From JACQFZ01 sp041485885 (GTDB lineage Bacteria > Pseudomonadota > Gammaproteobacteria > Acidiferrobacterales > Sulfurifustaceae): 64,000 bases of DNA. Where the stretch lies: contig JBGPKL010000001.1 in the NCBI GenBank assembly GCA_041485885.1, positions 62,001 to 126,000 of the forward strand, written 5' to 3'. A model generated the notes under the pieces. The model had not been told where the DNA came from and did not search any database. It saw nothing but the letters and a program-made list of their open reading frames with translations. Both the position numbers and the translations under genes were made by a program. Shown here one piece after another: positions 43,337 through 52,031 of the stretch; positions within the stretch are counted from its first letter, which is position 1, and each line of letters opens with the position of its first letter.

Positions 43337-45274
43337 ATGAAAGATCACCCGGCAAACACTAGAGAGGCGAGCACGCCTCGAAAGCACGCGCTAGCGCGCG
43401 GTCTGCGGCCGCCCGCGGTAGGGCTAGCACCACCCCGACTATCGGCCCCGGGCGTCTGTGCGTGCGGCGGCGGTTGCCCTCGCTGTCAATCCGAGCCGTT
43501 GTCGCTACAAACCAAACGTCGAGCGGGCACACCCGCGGACGCGCTTGAGCGCGAAGCCGATAGTGCCGCCGATCAAGTGATGCGGATGCCGGCAGCCGGT
43601 GATGACGCTGCGCCGGAAAGGGGCGGTGCCGAGCACGGAGCGACGAGACCCGCGTCCGGATCGATTGCGGTGCCGTCGCTCGCTCACGATGTCGTTGCTT
43701 CGCCGGGGGAGCCGCTCGATGACGCGACGCGCGCCTTCATGGAGCCGCGCTTCGGACGCGATTTCAGCGACGTGCGTGTGCACGTCGACGACGCGGCGGC
43801 GCGCAGCGCGCACGCGGCCGGCGCGTTGGCGTACACCGTCGGGGAACACGTGGCGTTCGCAAGTTCGCGGTACGCGCCGGCGAGCGCTACCGGCCGGCGG
43901 CTGTTGGCTCACGAGCTGGCGCACGTCGCGCAAGCGCCGCGCGGTCAGCCGATGTTGCGCAGTCCCGATCGGCGTGCGCGTGCCGCGTTCGATCTTTATG
44001 CCAGCGAGATCGGCGCGCGTATCGGCGCCGGTCTAGTGTCCGATGAGGTGACACTGCCGGCGTCGCGCCCGGACGCGCGGCGCACGCCGTTGGTCGATCC
44101 CGACGCGGTGCTCGAGATTCTCGCCGCGTCGGCGTTGTTCAACGAGGACGCCGCCGCAGTCGAGCGACTCTACTTCACCGATCGCGAGCGCGCCCCCGAG
44201 CTGACGTTCCGCTTCCATGTGCGACCCGAGCTCGGCACCGAGTTCGCCCGCGCCGGATCGCGCATCACGGTCGAGGTCACGACGCTCACCGAGGTGATCA
44301 AAGGCATCGTGCACGAGGTCGTGCACGCGCGTCATCGCACGCCGTCGATAGCGCCGGCGACGGCGCGCGTCGGGGAAGTGACGCGCGTCGAGGAGGCCGG
44401 CGTGGAGGAGGAAGCACGCACGCGGTTGCGCGAGCGCCAGGTCATGGCCGATATTGCCGCGCAAGAACCGTGGCGAGCCCGCACCGGCGGCGCCGCGGTC
44501 AAGCCGGTTCCGCGCCGCGCCGAGGAGCTGACGGGCGAGGTGCGCGACTCGTTCCGCAGCGGTTGGCCGATGCTCACGTATCCGGAAGGTTTCATCATCG
44601 AAGAAATGAAGCGGCAGGCGGGCGCCGGCATCGACGCGGCGCGGGCCGCCACGGCGCTCGCTGAGATGCGGCGGCTCGCGTATTTTCTGGCGCTGCCGCC
44701 CGCGCCGGTGCGTCCGGAAAACCTCGACGCCTTCCGCGTAGATGACGCGACGGTCAACCGCTACCGCGAGACGCGCGCGGCGCCGGAGCCGGTGGCGCCG
44801 CCGAGCCTAAGCGAAGCGCTCGCCTGCGAGCGGATCTTCCGTGGCACGCCGGAGTGGCGCCGCGAATTCCGCCGTAGCTCGCGCCTTCCGGCGGATGCGC
44901 GGGTCTCGCCGAGTTGCCGCGGCTTCATCGAGAGCGCGCATGACTACATCTGGCAGAACGAGCCGACCGAGGAAAGCGAGCGGCGCGCCTTTTTCATATC
45001 GATCTTGTCTCAGATGGAAGTGCGTTACCGCGAGGCGCTCGCCGCGCGCGAAGCGAGCGGTTTGTTCCTCGCCTGGTATAACGCCGTGCCTGAAGCGAAC
45101 CGTGCGCAGGCGCGAGAATTCTTCGAGTGGCTGCTGATCGAGCAGACCATGTCCCGGGAGTGGGAGGCGCTCGGCGGGGCCGTGCCGGATCCGGAGCTGC
45201 GCCGGCGCCACCTCGATTTCCTCGCGGCGCGCATCGGCCGCCCGCTGCGCGGCATTTCCCGCGCCGGGCTGTGA
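43337..45274 (+). CDS. DUF4157 cargo protein 6 with second HExxH motif
   Basis: The 645-residue protein has a Lys/Arg/Pro leader, CACGGGCPRC at 41-50, ALEREADSAADQVM, FMEPRFGRDFSDVRVHVD and LLAHELAHVAQ (189-199). The unique part includes TEVIKGIVHEVVHARH with HExxH at 326-330, followed about 20 residues later by the acidic helix EEAGVEEEARTRL. This is the spacing expected of gluzincin-type peptidases with a downstream glutamate ligand. The last 250 residues are helical and Arg/Glu-rich. It is the third metallopeptidase-like cargo of the array. Substrate unknown. Confidence 0.75.
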   Translation: MKDHPANTREASTPRKHALARGLRPPAVGLAPPRLSAPGVCACGGGCPRCQSEPLSLQTKRRAGTPADALEREADSAADQVMRMPAAGDDAAPERGGAEHGATRPASGSIAVPSLAHDVVASPGEPLDDATRAFMEPRFGRDFSDVRVHVDDAAARSAHAAGALAYTVGEHVAFASSRYAPASATGRRLLAHELAHVAQAPRGQPMLRSPDRRARAAFDLYASEIGARIGAGLVSDEVTLPASRPDARRTPLVDPDAVLEILAASALFNEDAAAVERLYFTDRERAPELTFRFHVRPELGTEFARAGSRITVEVTTLTEVIKGIVHEVVHARHRTPSIAPATARVGEVTRVEEAGVEEEARTRLRERQVMADIAAQEPWRARTGGAAVKPVPRRAEELTGEVRDSFRSGWPMLTYPEGFIIEEMKRQAGAGIDAARAATALAEMRRLAYFLALPPAPVRPENLDAFRVDDATVNRYRETRAAPEPVAPPSLSEALACERIFRGTPEWRREFRRSSRLPADARVSPSCRGFIESAHDYIWQNEPTEESERRAFFISILSQMEVRYREALAAREASGLFLAWYNAVPEANRAQAREFFEWLLIEQTMSREWEALGGAVPDPELRRRHLDFLAARIGRPLRGISRAGL

Positions 45275-45356
45275 ACGCGAGTGCAGATCCGAATACGTTA
45301 GCTACAAACACGGGTAACATAGTCGGTCATCGACACATCATCATCGTCGTAGCGAC

Positions 45357-46688
45357 ATGACGGGCCCGATACACGCGCGCGCTGCTCAGCTTGGCCTCGG
45401 TCACAAGCCACGCCAACGTCCTGCGCGCGACCTCCGTTCGAGTACGCATGCCTTCTCCCGGCCCTCGACGGCACGCGAGGCCTGCGCTTGCGGCGGGGGT
45501 TGCCCGCGCTGTGCGGCCCGGCCGAAACTCGCCGTCGGCGCGTCAACCGATCCCGCCGAGCGCGAAGCAGACAGACTGGCCGATCAGGTTATGCGCGCGC
45601 CGCGTTCCGATGTCTCACAGGTTGGAACCGCCGCCGGCGAGCCGATCGTTCGCCGAGCGTCGAGCGACGGCGGCGCGACTGAGTCAAGCGGCAACTCCGC
45701 CGCTCGTTGCGCCGGGATGCCGGAGTCGATCGCCTCCGCCGGCGCGCCGTTACCGCCATCAACGCGAGCATTTTTCGAGCCGCGGTTCGGCCGCGATTTT
45801 TCCGACGTCCGCGTGCACTCAGGCGAAGCCGCCGCGCGCGACAACGATCGCCTCGGCGCTCGCGCATTCACGTTGGGGAATCACATCGCGCTGGCACACG
45901 GAGCGTCGCTGACGCCTTCGACCTTGCTCGCGCACGAGCTGGCGCATGTCGTACAGAACGAAGGCGCGGCGCCGGACACCCTACGGCGCAAGGAGGACTG
46001 GGACTTCACGCCGGCGGACTACACCGCGCTCAAGAAGGGCAAAGGCGATTTGAAAATCTCCTCGGACAGCAGCTGGGTGCCGGCGAAGCTGCAAGACAAT
46101 ATATTGAATACTTTGCGCTACACGCTCGACGCGAAGCGCAAACCGAGCGCGACCGAAGGGGTCAACGTGAACGACTTCTACCACGGGCACTTGGTCGCGC
46201 CCGACAATAAAACCGGCCTTACGGTGGACGCGATGGAAGCGCGCAGCAAATTCCAAAAGGAAATGAAGAAGCAGACGATCACGGCGCTCGGCGGCGAATA
46301 CGAGAAAGTGACGGAGAAGAACATCGGCGCGTATACCAAGGGCGTCACGTCGACCTTGCCGCTGCTCGGCAAAGCCGCGGAGGAACTAATGAAGATCAAA
46401 GGCGCAGCGGTGATCTATCACACCTTCGAGACGACGACGCCGAGCGATCTCGCCGCCAAACACAAGGACATCGCGCCTGCCGATCCGCGGCGCAATTACA
46501 TCACGCCGTTCGATACGAACGTTCCGAAGTCGTTCAAACTACCGAAGGGCGAGAAGGACTTGCTGCGCGGGTATATCAATTATCAGGAGTTCACGTTTCT
46601 CGTCGACGAAAAGGGCGAGGTGCACGTTCGCACCGGCGCGCGAGATTCGCTCAGCACGATCATCGGCGCGCCTGTCTCGGGCCAGTGA
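45357..46688 (+). CDS. DUF4157 cargo protein 7, C-terminal domain unknown
   Basis: The 443-residue protein has a basic leader, CACGGGCPRC at 43-52, PAEREADRLADQVM, FFEPRFGRDFSDVRVHSGEA and LLAHELAHVVQNE (about 190-202). The remaining 240 residues (KEDWDFTPADYTALKKGKGD, NVNDFYHGHLVAPDNKTGL, YINYQEFTFLVDEKGEVHVR) form a Lys-rich alpha/beta domain without recognisable catalytic residues. It is the last gene of the island, 137 bp before glmU. The preceding 82-bp gap shows no gene. Confidence 0.75.
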   Translation: MTGPIHARAAQLGLGHKPRQRPARDLRSSTHAFSRPSTAREACACGGGCPRCAARPKLAVGASTDPAEREADRLADQVMRAPRSDVSQVGTAAGEPIVRRASSDGGATESSGNSAARCAGMPESIASAGAPLPPSTRAFFEPRFGRDFSDVRVHSGEAAARDNDRLGARAFTLGNHIALAHGASLTPSTLLAHELAHVVQNEGAAPDTLRRKEDWDFTPADYTALKKGKGDLKISSDSSWVPAKLQDNILNTLRYTLDAKRKPSATEGVNVNDFYHGHLVAPDNKTGLTVDAMEARSKFQKEMKKQTITALGGEYEKVTEKNIGAYTKGVTSTLPLLGKAAEELMKIKGAAVIYHTFETTTPSDLAAKHKDIAPADPRRNYITPFDTNVPKSFKLPKGEKDLLRGYINYQEFTFLVDEKGEVHVRTGARDSLSTIIGAPVSGQ

Positions 46689-46825
46689 AGGCATCGAGGC
46701 CCGCGCCGCCCGCCCGACCCTCGACCGGCCGTTTCTGCGCCGAGCGCCTCAATAGGAAGTGCGGTATTTACCCGCCTCGCGCAGGCAGGCGGCAGCCGCT
46801 AAACTAAGAGACTTCGGTACGCTCC

Positions 46826-48196
46826 GTGAATCTGGAAATCATCATCCTCGCCGCCGGTCAGGGCAAGCGCATGCATTCTGCTCTGCCCAAAGTGCTGAAT
46901 CCGCTCGCGGGGCGGCCGCTGCTCGGACACGTGCTCGCCACGGCGCGCCAGCTTTCTCCTCGTGCCATTCATGTCGTTTACGGACACGGCGGCGAGCAGG
47001 TGCGCACGATCTTCAAGGACGAACCGGTCAACTGGATTTATCAGGCCGAGCAGTTGGGGACCGGTCATGCGATGCAGCGCGCGATGCCGTCAGTGGCCGA
47101 CGACTCGACGGTGTTGGTCCTTTACGGCGACGTACCGCTGATTCGTTTGGAGACGTTGCGGGATTTGTTATCCCAAACCCGCGAGCTTAGCCTGGCGTTG
47201 CTGACCGCGGAGCTTCCCGACCCGAGCGGCTACGGGCGTGTCGTCCGCCATCCGCTCGGCAAAGTCGAGCGCATCGTCGAGCAGAAGGACACCACGGCGG
47301 ACGAAGCGGCGCTGCGGGAGATCAATACGGGGATCTTGGTTGCTATGGCGGCGCGGCTGCGCGGCTGGCTCGATCGGCTGGAAGACCGCAACGGCCAGCG
47401 CGAGTATTACTTGACCGATGTGATCGCGATGGCAGTCGCGCAAGACGTCGAGGTGGTGACGCGGCAGCCGAGCGCGACGTGGGAGATCCTCGGCGTCAAC
47501 AGCAAGCGCGAGCTCGCGGAGTTGGAACGAACCTATCAAAAGAATTACTCCCAGTCGCTGCTCGACCGCGGCGTCACGCTGCGCGATCCCGCGCGCGTCG
47601 ACGTGCGCGGCGAGCTCACCTGCGGGTGCGACGTCGTGATTGACGTGAACGTGGTGTGTGAAGGAAGAGTCGTGCTTGGCGACGGCGTTTCCGTCGGACC
47701 GAACAACGTGATCCGCGACAGCGAGATCGGGGCCGGAACGCAAGTGCTCGCGAATTGCGTGATCGAAGAGGCGGTGATCGGCGCCGGTTGCCGCGTCGGG
47801 CCGTTCGCGCGTCTGCGGCCGGGAAACCGTATCGCGGATCATGTGCACATCGGCAACTTCGTCGAAGTCAAGAAGTCCGACATCGGCGACGGCAGCAAGG
47901 TGAACCATCTGACGTACATCGGGGACACAACCATCGGCCGCGACGTCAACGTCGGCGCCGGCACGATTACGGCTAACTACGACGGCGCCAGCAAGCATCG
48001 GACGGTGATCAGCGACAACGCGTCGATCGGTTCCAACGTGGTGTTGCGCGCGCCGGTCACGGTCGGAGCGGGAGCGACCGTCGGCGCCGGGTCGGTAATT
48101 ACCAAGGATGCGCCGCCCGGTGAGCTCACGCTCACGCGCGCGGAGCAGAAGACCGTCAAAGGCTGGAAGCGACCAGTGAAGAAACAGAAACCCTGA
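46826..48196 (+). CDS. glmU: Bifunctional UDP-GlcNAc pyrophosphorylase / GlcN-1-P acetyltransferase
   Basis: GlmU makes UDP-N-acetylglucosamine for peptidoglycan and LPS: acetylation of glucosamine-1-phosphate, then uridylylation. The 456-residue protein has the N-terminal nucleotidyltransferase signature (ILAAGQGKRMHSALPKVL), LYGDVPLIR, and a C-terminal left-handed beta-helix of hexapeptide repeats (VIEEAVIGAGCRVGPFARL, ADHVHIGNFVEVKKS). Translation starts at a GTG, since the conserved N-terminus begins exactly there. It normally follows atpC, but here the CIS island lies between. glmS follows after a repeat-filled gap. Confidence 0.97.
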   Translation: MNLEIIILAAGQGKRMHSALPKVLNPLAGRPLLGHVLATARQLSPRAIHVVYGHGGEQVRTIFKDEPVNWIYQAEQLGTGHAMQRAMPSVADDSTVLVLYGDVPLIRLETLRDLLSQTRELSLALLTAELPDPSGYGRVVRHPLGKVERIVEQKDTTADEAALREINTGILVAMAARLRGWLDRLEDRNGQREYYLTDVIAMAVAQDVEVVTRQPSATWEILGVNSKRELAELERTYQKNYSQSLLDRGVTLRDPARVDVRGELTCGCDVVIDVNVVCEGRVVLGDGVSVGPNNVIRDSEIGAGTQVLANCVIEEAVIGAGCRVGPFARLRPGNRIADHVHIGNFVEVKKSDIGDGSKVNHLTYIGDTTIGRDVNVGAGTITANYDGASKHRTVISDNASIGSNVVLRAPVTVGAGATVGAGSVITKDAPPGELTLTRAEQKTVKGWKRPVKKQKP

Positions 48197-48198
48197 AA

Positions 48199-48281
48199 CC
48201 GCAGATGAACGCAGATAAACGCAGATTTCACCAAGACCGTATCGGAGTTCGTTATCCGCGTTCATCCGCGTTCATCCGCGG
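48199..48281. repeat. Dispersed intergenic repeat, copy in the glmU-glmS gap
   Basis: This has the same CCGCAGATGAACGC unit and inverted partner (TTCATCCGCGTTCATCCGCGG) as in the atpA-atpG gap at 760-871. It fills almost the whole 105-bp space between glmU and glmS. The glmS ATG with a GAGGAA site follows directly. Confidence 0.75.
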
Positions 48282-48301
48282 TTTCGTTTCGAGGAATTAG
48301 C

Positions 48302-50128
48302 ATGTGCGGTATTGTCGGCGCGGTCGCGCAACGTAACGTCGTCCCGATCCTGATCGAGGGCTTGAAGCGTCTCGAATACCGCGGCTACGACTCCGCCGGC
48401 GTCGCGGTATTGAACGGCGGCATCCGCCGCGTGCGACGCGTCGGGCGGGTCGCGGAGATGGAGCAAGCCGTGCGCGCGGAAAATCTCACCGGCCTCCTCG
48501 GCATCGGACACACGCGCTGGGCCACGCACGGCGGCGTCACCGAGCCGAACGCGCACCCGCACCTCTCGTCCGATGAGGTTGCCGTCGTGCACAACGGCAT
48601 CATCGAGAACCACGACGAGCAGCGTAGCCGCCTGAAGAGCCTCGGCTACACCTTCGAGTCCCAGACCGACACCGAGGTTATCGCGCACCTCGTGCACTAT
48701 TACTATCGCCAGAGCAACGATCTGCTCGTCGCGACGCAGACCGCCGTGCGCGAATTGGTGGGCGCGTATGCGATCGCCGTTATGTCGCTGAAGCAGGCGG
48801 ACGTCATGGTGTGCGCGCGCGTCGGCTGTCCGCTGTTGATCGGCGTCGGCGACGGGGAGAATTTCGTCGCCTCGGACGTCTCCGCCGTGCTCGGCGCGAC
48901 GCGCCGCGTGATCTATCTCGAGGAAGGCGACGTTGCCGAAGTCTCCCGCCGGGGCGTGCGTATCTTCGATCGCGCGGGCGTTGCGGTCGAGCGCCAAGTG
49001 CACGTGTCGGACGTCTCGCTCGCGTCGCTCGAGCTCGGCCCGTACAGCCACTTCATGCAGAAAGAGATACACGAGCAGCCGAAGGCGCTCGCCGACACCA
49101 TCGAGGCGGTCATGGTCGAAGGCGTTTCGCCCAAGCTATTCGGCGAAGCGGCGGCGGAAATTTTCCGGCACGTCGAAGGCGTACAAATTCTCGCGTGCGG
49201 CACGAGCTACTACGCCGGTTCGGTCGCGCGTTACTGGCTCGAAGCCATTGCCAAGATTCCCTGCAACGTCGAGATCGCGAGCGAGTACCGTTACCGCGAC
49301 GTCGTGCCGAACCCGAAATACCTCGTTGTTACCATCTCGCAATCGGGGGAAACGCTCGACACGATGGAGGCGCTCAAGCGCGCCAAGGAATTGGGCCACG
49401 CCTCGACGTTGTCGATCTGCAACGTGCAAGAGAGCGCCATCCCGCGTGCGTCCAAGCTGGTTTATTACACCCGCGCCGGCGCCGAGATCGGCGTCGCGTC
49501 GACCAAGGCGTTCACGACCCAGCTTGCGGCGCTCTTCGTTTTGACGCTCGTGCTCGCCAAGATCAAAGGGCGCCTGTCGCCGGAGGCGGAGGCGGCGCAT
49601 CTCGATACGCTGCGCCACCTTCCGGGCAGCGTGCAACACGCGCTCAACCTCGAGCCGCAGATCTGCGTGTGGGCGGAACGCTTCGCCCAAAAACAAAACG
49701 CGCTGTTTCTCGGCCGCGGCATTCATTATCCGATCGCACTCGAAGGCGCGCTGAAGCTCAAGGAAATTACCTATATTCACGCCGAGGCCTATCCGGCGGG
49801 CGAGTTGAAACACGGTCCCCTCGCGCTCGTCGATCGCAACATGCCCGTGGTCGTCATCGCGCCGAACGACATGCTGCTCGAGAAAGTGAAGTCGAACATG
49901 CAAGAAGTGAAAGCGCGCGGCGGCGAGCTTTATGTCTTCGCCGATCTCGACAGCCATTTCACCGAGAGCGAGGGTGTGCACGTCATCCGCACGTCGCGCC
50001 ACGCCGGCGTGCTCTCGCCGATCGTCCACGTGCTCCCGGTGCAGTTACTCGCCTACAACACCGCGATCGCGCGCGGCACGGATGTGGACAAGCCACGCAA
50101 TTTGGCGAAAGCGGTGACGGTAGAGTAG
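48302..50128 (+). CDS. glmS: Glutamine-fructose-6-phosphate aminotransferase
   Basis: GlmS catalyses the first committed step of hexosamine synthesis, fructose-6-phosphate plus glutamine to glucosamine-6-phosphate. The 608-residue protein has the N-terminal nucleophile cysteine (MCGIVGAV), the glutaminase motif GHTRWATHGGV, and two SIS domains (ILACGTSYYAGSVARYW, TISQSGETLDTMEALKRAK), ending in the conserved LAKAVTVE. It is the last gene before a convergent, AT-richer spacer. Its 3' end is the conserved Tn7 target sequence. Confidence 0.98.
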   Translation: MCGIVGAVAQRNVVPILIEGLKRLEYRGYDSAGVAVLNGGIRRVRRVGRVAEMEQAVRAENLTGLLGIGHTRWATHGGVTEPNAHPHLSSDEVAVVHNGIIENHDEQRSRLKSLGYTFESQTDTEVIAHLVHYYYRQSNDLLVATQTAVRELVGAYAIAVMSLKQADVMVCARVGCPLLIGVGDGENFVASDVSAVLGATRRVIYLEEGDVAEVSRRGVRIFDRAGVAVERQVHVSDVSLASLELGPYSHFMQKEIHEQPKALADTIEAVMVEGVSPKLFGEAAAEIFRHVEGVQILACGTSYYAGSVARYWLEAIAKIPCNVEIASEYRYRDVVPNPKYLVVTISQSGETLDTMEALKRAKELGHASTLSICNVQESAIPRASKLVYYTRAGAEIGVASTKAFTTQLAALFVLTLVLAKIKGRLSPEAEAAHLDTLRHLPGSVQHALNLEPQICVWAERFAQKQNALFLGRGIHYPIALEGALKLKEITYIHAEAYPAGELKHGPLALVDRNMPVVVIAPNDMLLEKVKSNMQEVKARGGELYVFADLDSHFTESEGVHVIRTSRHAGVLSPIVHVLPVQLLAYNTAIARGTDVDKPRNLAKAVTVE

Positions 50129-50327
50129 GCCGACGGGCGACGCCCTGTCCCCTGTCTAGGAAACAAAACCCTTTAGTGAAATATGGTTTTTGACAACTCA
50201 CTCATGAGAGCAGCCCATTGCGCATATTCCTCCTGTGCTTCGGGATTTAAGCGCGATCGAAAACAGTGACGATCATTGATCCTCCTACGAGATTTGTGAA
50301 CTCGCTAGTCCTTGCATTCCCCCATCG
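50129..50327. other. Convergent AT-richer spacer after glmS
   Basis: About 200 bp lie between the ends of glmS and the minus-strand monooxygenase gene. A small GGGC-GAC-GCCC hairpin near 50136-50146 is the only structure seen. The sequence is visibly less GC-rich than its surroundings. It includes the position, about 25 bp after glmS, where Tn7 elements insert, but no Tn7-like end was recognised. No gene. Confidence 0.5.
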
Positions 50328-52001
50328 TCATGCACCGACAGAACGGTCTAGCACGGCGCGCGCATCGAGAGGCGGGTCGTCGCTACGCCAGGCGATGTGC
50401 TGATCGGGTCGGACCAAAACGAGCTTGCGCTCGTAGAGCTCGCGTGCCGGGTAGCGAGGAACGGTTAAAGCGCGAAACGGTACGCGCAGCGCTTTCGCCG
50501 CAGCACGGAACTTATCGGCCCTGGGCGCATCCTCTCCTACCCGCAGAAGCGTAAAGCCTACGCCGAGATCATCGAAAATCGAATTGCGCGCACCTTGTTT
50601 CCCCTCGAGCCATAGGTGCGGTAGTCGACCTCCTGGGACCCCACTCGGCTTGTAAGTCACCGGGTCGTCATCCGGAGCATCGCCGTCGGTGCGGGAAATC
50701 AGCGGTGAGTCGTCATAGCGCCCCCCCAGCTCGACGCCGAGCGACGCGAACTGCCGGTCGAAACTTTGGAGGAAGGCGCCAAGGCGCTCGCGCGCGGCGG
50801 CACCTGCGTCGCTGTGCGCCTCGACATTTTCCGGGACTACCACTTCCCCTACGCGCTCGGTCAAAAAGCGCGCGGCCGCGGTATTCCGTTTTGCGACCGG
50901 CCGCCGCTCGGCCTCGTAAGACGCCAGGAGGTTCGGCCCTCCCCATCCTTGCAGGACCGCGGCTAGTTTCCAGGAGAGATTGGCGACGCCGTCTATTCCG
51001 GTATTCATGCCGAACCCGCCAGTCGGAGAAAAGAGATGCGTCGCATCGCCCGCGAGGAACACCCTGCCGATCGCGAAGCGCTCGGCGACCAGCGCGGCGC
51101 CCCCGATCCATGGTCGATGCGCGAGAACCGTGACGGGAATGTCCGTGCCGACGCCTCGCTGTATGGTCCGCACGATCACATCGTCGTCCGGCAGCGCCTG
51201 CGCATGACTTGCCTTGGTCATCAATAGGAATTCGTCACGCCCATCGAGCGCAATTAGAAGCATCCGCAGGTCGGGCGCGACCACGTTGTACAGCCAGCCC
51301 TTGCGCCCGCCGAGGATGTCGCGGTGCAGCGCGGGAATGCGCACGTAGGTTGAAATCATGCGCCCTCCGAGAAACGGTTGCTCGACGCTCGCTTGGCCCT
51401 CGTAGCGAATGCCGAGGGCGCGGCGCACGAAACTTTGACCGCCGTCGCATCCGACAAGAAAGGATGCGCGCCAGGTCTCACGCGCCGTTCCGTCGGCGCG
51501 TTCCGCGCTCACCGTCACCCCGCGCTCGCTTTGCTCGAACGAGCTTGCGTGCCAACCGAAACGCAGCGTTATGTTAGGCCGTGAGCGCGCGTGCTCGAGC
51601 AGATAGCGCTCGACGTACATCTGATTCGCTCGTAGCAGCGGTTCTGGAACCTGGTCCGTCGGCGCCGCGTCCACCGCCATGCGCATGCGCTCCGCCTCGC
51701 ACGGCATGACAATGCGGGCCAGTTCCCAAGCGTTCAGACGCGTGAAATACGCCACGTCCCGCGGATGCTCGGCCGGCAGCCCGAGGCCGCGTATCGCCTT
51801 GGAGATACCGAGTCGTCGATAGTGCTCCATGGTGCGAGCATTATGAGTGTTCCCTTTCGGATGCCACCGACTGGTCGGCTCGGTGTTGAAGACCACGGTT
51901 GGCACGCCGTGCCTGTCGAGAAACAGTGCGAGCATGAGCCCGACCGGACCGCCCCCCACGATCGCTACCGCAACGGTGCGTGATTCCATGACCTTTATCA
52001 T
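50328..52001 (-). CDS. FAD-dependent aromatic monooxygenase (PheA/TfdB family)
   Basis: This is a class A flavoprotein that hydroxylates phenolic substrates with NAD(P)H and oxygen. The 557-residue protein has the FAD-binding GxGxxG region (VAIVGGGPVGLMLALFLDRH), the DG motif (FLVGCDGGQSFVRRALGI), the GD motif (VFLAGDATHLFSPTGGFGMN) and a C-terminal thioredoxin-like domain as in phenol hydroxylases. A second ATG 12 bases downstream (MESRTV) is an equally possible start. It ends the minus-strand operon, 30 bp after the dehydroquinate synthase II gene, so an aminohydroxybenzoate is its likely substrate. This includes the possibility of oxidative decarboxylation to a hydroquinone, known for some relatives. 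Confidence 0.85.
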   Translation of the reverse strand: MIKVMESRTVAVAIVGGGPVGLMLALFLDRHGVPTVVFNTEPTSRWHPKGNTHNARTMEHYRRLGISKAIRGLGLPAEHPRDVAYFTRLNAWELARIVMPCEAERMRMAVDAAPTDQVPEPLLRANQMYVERYLLEHARSRPNITLRFGWHASSFEQSERGVTVSAERADGTARETWRASFLVGCDGGQSFVRRALGIRYEGQASVEQPFLGGRMISTYVRIPALHRDILGGRKGWLYNVVAPDLRMLLIALDGRDEFLLMTKASHAQALPDDDVIVRTIQRGVGTDIPVTVLAHRPWIGGAALVAERFAIGRVFLAGDATHLFSPTGGFGMNTGIDGVANLSWKLAAVLQGWGGPNLLASYEAERRPVAKRNTAAARFLTERVGEVVVPENVEAHSDAGAAARERLGAFLQSFDRQFASLGVELGGRYDDSPLISRTDGDAPDDDPVTYKPSGVPGGRLPHLWLEGKQGARNSIFDDLGVGFTLLRVGEDAPRADKFRAAAKALRVPFRALTVPRYPARELYERKLVLVRPDQHIAWRSDDPPLDARAVLDRSVGA

Positions 52002-52031
52002 CGTGCAGACCGACGCATTTTCCGCGCTCGC

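Noticed and set aside
31011..46688. DUF4157 HExxH motifs read as proof that each cargo is a protease
   Set aside because: The HExxH belongs to the shared delivery domain. Only cargo 2, 4 and 6 have an additional HExxH with plausible third ligands in the variable part.
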